Notes under the pieces: generated by a model
What the model was told of the DNA's origin: nothing
What the model saw: only the letters and a program-made list of their open reading frames with translations
Databases searched by the model: none
Made by a program: the position numbers and the translations under genes
Source of the DNA: Blastocladiella emersonii ATCC 22665
Lineage: Eukaryota; Blastocladiomycota; Blastocladiomycetes; Blastocladiales; Blastocladiaceae
DNA length: 64,000 bases
Assembly: GCA_025594325.1 (NCBI GenBank)
Contig: JANHCV010000016.1
Span: 372,001-436,000 of the forward strand
Direction of reading: 5' to 3'
In this document: positions 55,862 to 64,000 of the stretch, one piece after another
How positions within the stretch are numbered: the stretch's first letter is position 1
Layout: every line of letters begins with the position of its first letter

Positions 55862-58401
55862 CTATGGCGGCGTAGTGGATGTGCGCGACTGCGCGGCGAC
55901 GTCGGACACGCCCGAGTCGGTCGTGATCGCCGTGGTTTCTCCAACGAGTGCCGCTGCTGCTGGTGGTGGTGGTGGTGGTGGTGGTGCTGGCGCGCCGACA
56001 GCTACTGCCGCGGCCGCAGCGACAGCCGCGAGGACGGCCGGGTCGAGCGCGGGTACTGGCGGCTGGCCGTCGGGTCCGCTGAACATGACGAACGGCGACG
56101 CGACGGGGTACCCGTTGACCGTGGTGACGAGCAGTGGGAGGCCGAGCGACGCCGGCGTTGTTGGTGTTTCTGGCGGCGTCGCGCCCACGGCCGCCGCAGT
56201 CGGCGAGAGTAGATTCGGCGCCGCGGGAGCCGGCGACCCGGTCGCGCCGAGAATCGTGTACCCGCCGAGCTGCTGCGCGCTCCATGGCATGAGCACGGTG
56301 CCCGGCGGGAACGCGGACGGCGGGAGGTGGACGGGCGACGCGAGCGCGGTGCCCGGCTGGTCGCCGCCGTGGTACCGCAGCTCGGGCGACGTCGAGTGCG
56401 GGCGCGGGACCGTGACGGACAGCGACGGCGAGAGGAGCGTCGCCTGTGGCGGGAGCCGCGCGGTCGTGGTATCGCCGAGCTCGCGGACGGGCTGCGTCGC
56501 ATCTGGCAGAAGGCCGAACCCGAACCCGAACGCGCCGGCTGGCCCACCAGCGACGCCGCCGCGCGGGTCCACGGCGCCGCCGTGCGACGACGGCGGCGAC
56601 GAGGTCGTTGGAAGGACCGGCCGGCGGCGCCCGTACAGCGTCTGGATCTGGTGCCGGATGAAGATCTTCTCGGGCGACTCGGCCATGCGTGCGCGCGCGA
56701 CGAGGTGCCAGTACGCGATCGAGAGGCCGACGATCGCGGCCATGACGCCGAGGATCACCGCGTAGAAGACGGGTTGCTGCACGAGCTGTCCGACCATGCC
56801 GAACATGACCGCGATCGTCAGCGAGACGCACGCTCCCACTAAACCGAGCGGGCTCGCGAATGGCCGCGGGAGCGTCGGCAGGCGAAAGTACAGGGCAATG
56901 TAGCTCGCCAACTCCAGCACGTAGCTCGTACACGCGAGCCACACGGCAAACTGCAGGATCGCGAGCGACGTGCTTGCGTCGATGTTCGGGCAGTACACGG
57001 GAAGCACCGCGCTGACCGCCGCCGCGCGCGTGCTGCCGTCGAGCACCTCGCGCACCGTCGGAACCCCGAGATCCGTGCCGTGCGCCTCGACGCTGACGGA
57101 CCCAGGCGTCGGGAGGTCGCGTGACGGGACAGCGTTGAGGACGGCAGCCACGACCATGGCCATGGCGCACGTGAGCCCGGTCGCGAGCAGCGGGGATCCG
57201 TGGAGGCCGGTGCGCGAGATGCGCGTCGGCAGGACGCCCGCGCGCGAGAGCGTGTAGACGTGGCGCGCGGCCGCGTACACGCCGGCGACGAGCGAGAGGA
57301 ACAGCGGCGGGAGCACGACGACGGCGACGATGATGCGCATCGCGGGCGACCGCGCGTGGAGGAACGTCGAGTGCGGGCTGCTCGGGTCGGCCTGGCAGAA
57401 GGTCGCCGACGGGTTCGGCAGGCGCGTGCACACGAGGTACAGGGCATGGTCGAAAAGAGGGTGGTTCGAATCGGCAAACTGCGCGGCGCGGAAACCAGCG
57501 ACGGCGGCCGCGGACGGCGTGCTCGACGCGTCAGGGAACATGGTCTCGGGCGCGGTCGCGAGCAGGCTGAGCGCAAAGAAGGCGATGATGAAGAACGAGT
57601 AGAGCGCCGCGTTGGGCGCGGTACGGAAGATCTTGCGCGCCTCCTCGGACGCCGTCGGGAACGACTCGATGCCGACGTAGAGCCTATACGCGCCAGAGGA
57701 GATCAGCGTGGTCCTGCACAGCGCAGGAGCGGGCAAGCGTACCATGCAGCGTACGGGAACGCGCGCGTGACGCCGCCGAGCGAGAGCCCAGGCGCGACGA
57801 GCGGGACGTTACCCAGCGACGGCGTGGCCGCAAACGCCGGCTGCTTGGCGGGGGTGATGATGAGCGTGAGGGCGAGGTAGGTGACGAGGAGCGCACAGCA
57901 GTACACGGAGAGCACAAACACGAGCTTGAAGAGCCGCGTCGGGCGCCAGTGGACGGCGAGGACGACGAGCGAGAGGGCGAGCCAGTAGACGACGACGGGG
58001 ACCGACTCGCCGCCGGGTATCACGATGGCGGCGAAGGTGCCGAGCGTCTGGAGCACGGTGGCGGCGAGGAGCGTGTAGCTCGCGGCGTAGACGCCGCCGG
58101 TGATGGCGCCGGCGGCCGAGTTCATGGCGACCTGCGCGAAGGCGGCGGGCCCGCTGGCGAACGGCAGGGCGCAGCACATCTCGCACACGCTGAAGACGAG
58201 GCCCGAGTACATGACAGTGGCGAGGACCGTGGCCACGACCATGTTGGACCAGCCGAGCAGCAGGCCGGCGGACCAGCCAAAGAACTCGCCTGACACGACG
58301 ATGCCGACGACATAGCCGGCGAGCTGGAAGGCGCCGATGAAGGGTGACGCGAGCTTGCGCTTGCCGAGGTAGTTAACGGCATCGGACGCGCCGCGGGGCA
58401 T
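55862..58401 (-). CDS. APC-superfamily amino acid/amine permease (copy 2)
   Basis: Two exons, 58401-57743 and 57683-55862, 826 residues. Of two possible GTACGC donors I chose the one that gives AFPYAAWLYVGIESFP, aligning residue for residue with AFPFAICSFVGFEVFP in copy 1. Shared marks are NYLGKRKL near the start, CEMCCALPFASGPAAFAQVA, EEARKIFRTAPNA and ARHVYTLSRAGVLP. About twelve membrane segments are followed by a tail of about 220 residues that is Pro/Ala-rich and contains a run of nine Pro (GGT repeat near 55965-55985 on the + strand). The copies share the core but have unrelated tails, so the duplication is old; the intron of each lies at a different place. Substrate is unknown. Confidence 0.88.
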
Positions 58402-58765
58402 CACGGCGGCCGGAGGCGGGTGGGCGGAGCGGTCAGGGTGAGCGGCGGCGGGACGATGGTGCGGCCGGGAGAGATACAGCGGGTGAGGAAGACGAGGAGG
58501 TAGCGACAAGGTTGGTCGTCGTGGTGCACGGAACGGGGAGCGCGAGCGTCTTGAAGGCGACGGCAGGGACGGGTCCTGCGAGTGGACCCGTTCTGCTTCA
58601 GCCTCAGCGGCGTCGATGGCAAGATATCAGCGTGGCTGCTACAAGCGCGGCGTAGAGGTCAAACGGAGGTCATGAGCGCGCGCCGTGGCGGCGCTAGACC
58701 AGATGAGATGGCGAGGCGGACCTCGGGCGTGCGGCTATCGATCACCAGATGCGATGTGCGTAGCT

Positions 58766-58796
<31 letters not shown>

Positions 58797-59311
58797 CGAG
58801 GTTGAGAGGAGACGAGCGTAGTCGCAGAGGTTCCGGCGTGCGGGGGAGAGCGAGCACGGGAACAGCTCGCCCGGCAACGGTCGCGGCGGGCCGGTTTCGT
58901 CCGCTTGGCGCCGATCAAGGCGTTCGACGAGGTTTATGATGCATGGGTTTCCGAGAGCAAAGCGCTTCGGAGGAGAGAGAGAGCGGTCGGCCAGGCCTCC
59001 GCCGTCGTCAAGTCCGGGGCCGAGGGCTGAGCAGGAAAGCTTTCTCGGAAAAGTCGGCCCGGTCGATCAGAGATCGGCAAGTGGCCGCGTCAACTCGCCG
59101 ACCTGCACGCCGACTCGGAACTCCGCCGGCACCTGCACCCCAACGTACACATCAACGTTCACAAAACATGTATACCAAGGTGCAGAGGGGGGAGGAGGAG
59201 AGGGCCAGCCTTGGGCGAGGCGCAGCCGGGCGAGGAGGGATAGGGGTGTGGGTAGGGTAGAGGTAGGAGGGTTCGGCGATCGTCGCCGCCGCGGCCATCA
59301 CGATATCGCGC
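58402..59311. other. Intergenic region with a GA repeat
   Basis: About 900 bases between the permease copy 2 promoter and the NDUFS8 stop. A (GA)n run of about 13 units lies at 58770-58795. No coding frame looks real. Confidence 0.5.
58770..58795. repeat. GA dinucleotide microsatellite
   Basis: Uninterrupted AG/GA alternation of about 26 bases within intergenic DNA. Confidence 0.95.
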
Positions 59312-60193
59312 TTAGCGGTAGACGTGCTCGCTGCGGATGTTGTTGGCGAGGGTGACCTCCCACTTGTCGCCGTTGGCGAGGAGCTTCTCCTTGTTGGCGA
59401 GCAGCTCCTCGTGGGTCTCGGTGGCGTACTCGAAGTTGGGGCCCTCGACAATGGCGTCGACGGGGCACGCCTCCTGGCAGAAGCCGCAGAAGATGCACTT
59501 GGTCCAGTCAATGTCTGTGTGCACATCGCGAGATGCGTTAGTGGTGATCTCGGCTCGCTCTTGCGAATACGAACGTACCGTAGCGCGTGGTGCGGCGACT
59601 GCCGTCGGGGCGGTTCTCGGCCTCGATGGTGATGGCCTGGGCGGGGCACACGGCCTCGCAGAGCTTGCAGGCAATGCAGCGCTCCTCGCCTACAATCGAG
59701 AAGGAGAGCGCGTGAGTTTGGCCCGATTCAGCGCTTGCAGCGGGAACCAAGACGTACCCGAGGGGTAGCGGCGCAGGGCGTGCTCACCGCGGAAGCGGGG
59801 CGACAGCGGGCCCTTCTCGAACGGGTACAGGATCGTGTATGGCGGCTTGAAGAAGTTCTCGAGGACTGGACGCGCGTGTGGGGGGAAGTGAGTGGACCCA
59901 GCGGGAGCAGCAGCAACAGATCAAGGCAACGCACCGAGGTACATGCCACGGAACAGCTCGGTGAGCAGCAGGATCTCGGCGGCCTTGTCGAGCGCCTTGC
60001 CCTTGTACTCGCGCACCTCCATCTGGTACGGGTCGGCGAACCGGTTGTAGATGGACGGCGGCACGGCGCCCTCGCGGTCCGAGTAGATGCCGCGGGCGAC
60101 GCGCGACGTGGACAGCGCGGCCGACGGCGCGGCGATGCGGGTGGCCAGCGCACGCGACGTGCGGGCCATGAGCGTCGAGCGGAGCGAGATCAT
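59312..60193 (-). CDS. NDUFS8: Complex I 23-kDa iron-sulfur subunit
   Basis: Four exons on the minus strand, 60193-59935, 59865-59758, 59689-59579 and 59514-59312, 226 residues. This matrix-arm subunit carries the N6a and N6b [4Fe-4S] clusters that pass electrons towards ubiquinone. The start [19 protein letters not shown] is a mitochondrial presequence. Conserved landmarks follow: [20 protein letters not shown], the cluster motif [12 protein letters not shown] near residue 125 and the second, [12 protein letters not shown], near 168, then [20 protein letters not shown]. Length and motifs match the family fully, and each splice site restores a conserved stretch. It is divergent from the LYR-family gene, with about 430 bases between ATGs. 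Confidence 0.97.
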
Positions 60194-60623
60194 GGTGGCG
60201 GTGGTGGCGGGACACACACTGGCGGGTTGCGAGGCGGCGCAGCAGGAGCAGGAGCAGGAGCAGCAAGAAGCGTGGCGGTTACGCGTTGGTGTAGGCGTCG
60301 TGGCGGAGCAGCAGCAGCAGATACATGGCAGCGGGCGGGGCGGCGCGGTTAGACACGGCGATGATACATGGTTTGCGGGCAGTAGAGCGGCGCGTGCCCA
60401 CCTTCTCGCGCGGCAGGTGTGCGATACGATGGTCGGCGCGCGATCGCAATGGCGGCGCTCATGGTGAACGCCCGGGCCAGCGAGGCCGAAAAAGCGATCC
60501 AAACTAGGTCACCCGCCATCACCTGATGTCTCCGCCGCGCGCTGCCGCGATCGTCGCGAGCCCCATCGCGTCTGTCTCGCACCTCATCTCCCTCTCTCCC
60601 CGTCTATGCATCTTACCGCCACC
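60194..60623. promoter_or_regulatory. Bidirectional promoter of NDUFS8 and the LYR-protein gene
   Basis: A region of about 430 bases between divergent ATGs. It contains a CAG/GAG-rich stretch (AGCAGGAGCAGGAGCAGGAG) near 60240-60260 close to NDUFS8. No clear TATA box is seen. Confidence 0.45.
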
Positions 60624-61075
60624 ATGAATCTATTGCATGCAGTTACCCGCACCATGGCCACGGCCGTGCGCGTTGGCCCGCCGCCACTTGGCCGGCCCGC
60701 GCCCGCCGCGAACATGACCCTCAACCACGTCCGTGTTCGCCCGACCGCGCTCTCATAGAGGCTGTTGGCTGACGCTAGAGTCCTCCTTCAGTTCATTCTC
60801 CGGTCACAGGCCCTCGCGCTGTACCGCAACTACCTCCGCCACCTCAAGCGTACGCGCTCGTCCTCCTCGACCAGCCACCGTACCGGCTCCTCACCGAAAT
60901 CTGTACCACAGCATTACAGGACCGCGGCACGCGCGACGAGATGCGCAAGTGGATCCGCGGCGAGTTTGAGCGCACGCGGTTCGAGACGGACACGGAGAAG
61001 ATCCGCACGCTCATCGCGAACGGCCGCACCGAGCTGAAGCGCGTCGTCGCCCTCGTCGGCCTCAGCGTCGCGTGA
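60624..61075 (+). CDS. LYRM2: LYR-motif protein, LYRM2-like
   Basis: Three exons, 60624-60728, 60792-60849 and 60912-61075, 108 residues. The joined protein reads MTLNHFILRSQALALYRNYL, a close match to the LYRM2 start (TLxxFxxRxQxLxLYR), followed by RDEMRKWIRGEFERTRFETD and DTEKIRTLIANGRTELKRV. LYR proteins are small mitochondrial matrix proteins that bind acyl carrier protein and assist respiratory complexes or Fe-S delivery. The start is uncertain: in-frame ATGs at 60606, 60624, 60654 and 60714 all precede the core. I chose 60624 for its ACCATGA context and because it gives a presequence-like N-terminus. The gene had been hidden, as each exon is under 170 bases. It is divergent from NDUFS8. 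Confidence 0.8.
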
Positions 61076-61117
61076 TATGACCATTTTGACCCCATGTATA
61101 GATCCACTTGTTTTACC

Positions 61118-61822
61118 TCACTCTGCTCCGACCTGAACCGCTGCCGACTGCCCCGCCCAGTCCTCGGGCACCACCGCCGATGGCGGTCGCTCGAGCAACG
61201 CGCGGTGCCGCTGCATCGCCGCGAGCCTGGCCGCGCGCTTGGGCGCCTTGAGCTCGGCCTTACGCCTTGTGAGCTCCGCGAGCCGCTCCTCGAGCGCGGC
61301 GATCTGGGCCCTCGCGTCGTCCTGCTCGCGGGCCTGCTTGTCGCGCTCTCTTGCCATGCGGCACTGCGACACGTACAGCGGCTGGGTGACGAGCTCAAAG
61401 TACTCGCGCAGGCCGTCGTTGTTCTCGATGCGGACGTACGCCTTGATCGCCTCGCGCATCTCGGCGTCGGCCTGGCCCTCGACGCGCGCGCACTGCGCGT
61501 CCAGGTCGGTTTTGCGGGCGTCGGCGCGCGACTGGATCGCGTCAATCGCGCCGACGAGCGGCGCCGCCTGCGCGTCGAGGAACCCCGGATCCTCGGTCAG
61601 GCACCTCTTGAGCTCGTGCAGCTCCGTGATGGCGCGCGACAGCTCGGCCAGGTCCGTGTGCCGCACCTGGCACTCCTGACGCAGCTCGCGGATCCGTTTC
61701 GCCGCGCGCACGCGGATGTCCTCGCACTCGCGCTGTACCTCGAGCTGCTCGGCGCGCAGACGCGAGCGCAGCTCGAACAGCGACTTGTCCTGCTGCGCCA
61801 GGTCGTTGAGCGCCGACGTCAT
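61118..61822 (-). CDS. Coiled-coil protein or last exon of the upstream coiled-coil gene
   Basis: Frame from ATG 61822 to the stop at 61120-61118, 234 residues. It is almost entirely helical and charged with heptad spacing, for example LFELRSRLRAEQLEVQRECE, RIRELRQECQVRHTDLAELS and IAALEERLAELTRRKAELKA. No catalytic or membrane motif is visible. Only 25 bases separate its ATG from the stop of the upstream frame on the same strand, and an acceptor-like TAG lies just before it, so it is probably the last exon of that gene. However, the donor I can find (GTACAT at 61867-61862) leaves phase 1 while this exon needs phase 0. Either a splice site is missed, there is an indel, or these are two genes. 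Confidence 0.6.
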   Translation of the reverse strand: MTSALNDLAQQDKSLFELRSRLRAEQLEVQRECEDIRVRAAKRIRELRQECQVRHTDLAELSRAITELHELKRCLTEDPGFLDAQAAPLVGAIDAIQSRADARKTDLDAQCARVEGQADAEMREAIKAYVRIENNDGLREYFELVTQPLYVSQCRMARERDKQAREQDDARAQIAALEERLAELTRRKAELKAPKRAARLAAMQRHRALLERPPSAVVPEDWAGQSAAVQVGAE

Positions 61823-61847
61823 GCGCGCGTTCTACGCTCGCATGAGG

Positions 61848-63435
61848 TCAGTTTAGGGATGAGCGGACTGGGGTGAGAGATGTACGTGCGATGCTGTCGG
61901 CCGTCTCCTGGTGCAGCTGGCGAAGCTCTCGCCGCATTACCTCACTACTTTCAGGCGTCAGTCCACGCACTCGTGCCGTGCGGACGAGACACGTACAGCT
62001 TCTCGTAGCGCGCGTGAATGTCGCGGACCAGGCGCGTCTTGGTGATGATCCTACCCGCCGTCCCGCGTCAGTTTCGCCACCCTCACCCTCACCCCTCACC
62101 ACAAGCACCGTACTCGATCCGCAGATTCTCGAGCTTCCGCCTCCTCGTCTCGGCGGCGCGTCGGGACCGCGCGCTCTTAGAGCTGCGCCACGCCATGTAG
62201 TTGGTCCTGCGGCGGTACTGGAGCAGCTTCTCGGCCATCTCCTTGAGCGTGTTGACCTGGACGGGCCGGCCGACGACCAAACCGTCGGCACCGTTGGTCC
62301 CCGCCGCCCCGGCAGCCGCACCCCCGCCCTGCCGCGTCCGGTGGCCGTGGTGCCCGGCGCGGTGCGCATTCGACCCGCGCCCGCCGTGGTGCGGCCCGCC
62401 GGGCTGCTTGCTGTGGCTCGTGCGCGAGCTGCCCGTCTGCGAGCCCGCATCGGGCGGGGTCTCGCCGTCGCCGTCGCCATCCTCACTGCCCGGCGCCTCG
62501 GGCTGCGCGTCGATAGAGAGGGCAGCCGCCGAGGAGGCGGACTTGGCCGCCGCCCGCTCACGCGGGTGCAGCACGACGCGAAAGTGGCGGCGCGGGCGGT
62601 AGATTCGGCGAAGCTCGGCGGCGGGGACGACGGCGACGGGTGATGCCGCATTTGGAGTTGCGGGCGACGTGGTGCCGTGGCCGCGGATGTACACGACGGG
62701 TTTGAGCTTAGTCGGGACCGCGGTCGCGCTGGCCGGCCCGTGCGTCGGATGAGCCGCGACGCGCGGCGGCGCGGGCGAGCGGGGTCGTTGCGGGTCGTGT
62801 GCGGGCGAGAGCGGGAGTGGTGGAGGCGGCGAGGTCAGAGGTGGTGGAGGCGGCTTCGCGGTCGGCGCGTTGGAGAGCGCCTTGGTGCCCGGTGACGCGT
62901 AGCGGGTCGACGGCGCGGCGCGTTCATCCTCGGCCAGCCCGGCAGGCGCGTGCGGGATCAGGCGGCGCATGGACCCGGTGCTCCCGGGCATCGGAGACCG
63001 GATCGCGCGCATGCGGTCGAGCCGCGACATGGGCTTAGTGGGTGCGAGCGAGTTGGAGGAGCCGAGCGGGGAGGCCGGACCCGCGAGCGCGCGCAGCGGG
63101 GGCATCTCGAGTGCGCCGGCGCCGCACGATGCCGAGGGCGATGGCGGGGTTGGCGCGACCGAGGCGAAGGATCCGGCGCGCGAGCCCATGAGGCCGAGTG
63201 ACAGGCGGTCGCCGTCGGCCTCCTGGCTCGCACCAGCGGCGGCGGCGAAGAGCGAGCCGGGCAGCGGGCGCGCGAACCCGGACTTGCGCAGGGCGCGCTT
63301 GACCTTCGGGTGATCATTGGGTTCCCTGGTTGTCGGCAGGCTCACGAGGGTGCCGTGCGAGGTGGCGCGCACGGCGCGGACGTGCAGGGTCGGGACGGCG
63401 TCGCGGTTGGCCGACGCGAGCGAGCGGGCCGACAT
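61848..63435 (-). CDS. Uncharacterised protein, disordered N-terminus and coiled-coil C-terminus
   Basis: Exons 63435-62093, 62050-61997 and 61944-61848 give 497 residues if read to the first stop. The first 330 residues are Pro/Ala/Ser/Gly-rich and disordered; KVKRALRKSGFARPLPGSLF near the start is the only dense basic patch. The conserved-looking part begins near residue 395 (NTLKEMAEKLLQYRRRTNYM), then a strongly basic helix (SKSARSRRAAETRRRKLENL), then TKTRLVRDIHARYEKL and EVMRRELRQLHQETADSIA across the short exons. The first donor (GTGAGG) is less certain than the others. I do not recognise the family. The coil most likely continues into 61822-61118. Confidence 0.55.
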
Positions 63436-64000
63436 GGCGGGTTCATTGGCTTCGTTTCATGTGGTTCGCGTGGTTGAGGGAGTGTGAGCACGTCGTCGAC
63501 ACGCTGAGCAAAAGTGTCTCGCACCGGGGCGCGAGAACGTGTCGCGAAACGGCGTGAGGTCACGCGGGCCGCCGCCGCTCGTTTCTCGCCTCTCGTTTCA
63601 CGGCGCCGCACAAGCGGGCGCCACTTTCCGCGCCGAGCTCGGCCACCGCCACACCTCCTCGACCCTGCTTTCCTACGCTCGAGCGATTATAGACGGCGCA
63701 CTGCCACTTGCAGCATCCTGCTCGGTACGGCCATGGCGATGTGATCCTGCCGTGGGCAATGGCGGTGGAGGGGGGTAGAGGCAGACCAAGTGTGCGGCGT
63801 CGGGCTTGCCTGCACTCGCTTGACCAGCTCGGCTGCCCCCACCCCACGACCTCGCTCCCGCACTCTCATTAATCGACGACCTCGCTGCTGCTGCGCACCG
63901 GCCCAACTACAGTGTAGACGCCCACCACCGCTCATCACTCTCCCCAACTGCGTGCTCGCGCATCGTGTTGCAGCATCGCATCTCGCCCTACACCTAGACG
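63436..64000. other. Right-edge intergenic region
   Basis: Upstream DNA of the coiled-coil gene, then about 400 bases to the window edge in which no coding frame is convincing. CGTGTCGCGAAACGGCGTG at 63538-63556 resembles the CGCGAAAC-type blocks seen in other promoters here. Confidence 0.4.

Overview
The window is nuclear DNA from a GC-rich, intron-containing fungus, most likely a zoosporic one of the Blastocladiomycota (Blastocladiella, Allomyces or Catenaria type). This is an inference. A Zds1-type protein with both its conserved ends points to fungi, while a SPEF2/CPC1 central-pair protein means the organism builds a motile flagellum. A very large multi-PAS membrane protein of the TmcB type also fits. 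Introns are mostly 55-110 nt, usually start GTAC and usually end TAG. In the gene-by-gene annotation I joined exons by hand, requiring splice dinucleotides, phase and protein continuity to agree; total exon lengths divide by three in every model given.

Layout. 1-6230: the edge of a probable mitochondrial-protein gene, an unknown gene, a TRMT2A-like tRNA m5U methyltransferase, and divergent from it a possibly myristoylated unknown protein. 6231-13239: a 2128-residue PAS membrane protein and a 55-codon secreted mini-protein. 14433-23027: two PhoD-type secreted phosphatases on either side of a C2H2 zinc-finger protein. 23562-24218: a small four-helix membrane protein. 24256-31193: an almost perfect inverted copy of 6730-13667 carrying the mini-gene again and a truncated, nonsense-mutated PAS gene. 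31194-31906: a lower-GC transposase-like remnant that abuts the inverted copy. 32615-35477: mitochondrial glycerol-3-phosphate dehydrogenase with an EF-hand. 36057-42696: a divergent pair, Zds1-like and PP2A scaffold. 43536-46633: ceramide glucosyltransferase. 46876-52742: SPEF2. 52815-58401: two tandem APC-family permeases. 59312-61075: a divergent pair, NDUFS8 and a LYRM2-like protein. 61118-63435: coiled-coil protein(s).

How it fits together. Most of the window is ordinary core genome with several functionally matched divergent pairs (Zds1/PP2A-A, NDUFS8/LYRM). The unusual part is 6.7-32.4 kb. Two 6938-bp inverted arms that differ at only two positions I could find enclose a 10.6-kb spacer with the phosphatase cluster. 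The mini-protein in each arm shares with both phosphatases a signal peptide followed by the motif N(L/I)A-x-x-SP-x-x-N-x-P-x-LA, but it has no catalytic domain. This gives a plausible undescribed system: a stand-alone copy of a phosphatase pro-region, amplified next to the full enzymes.
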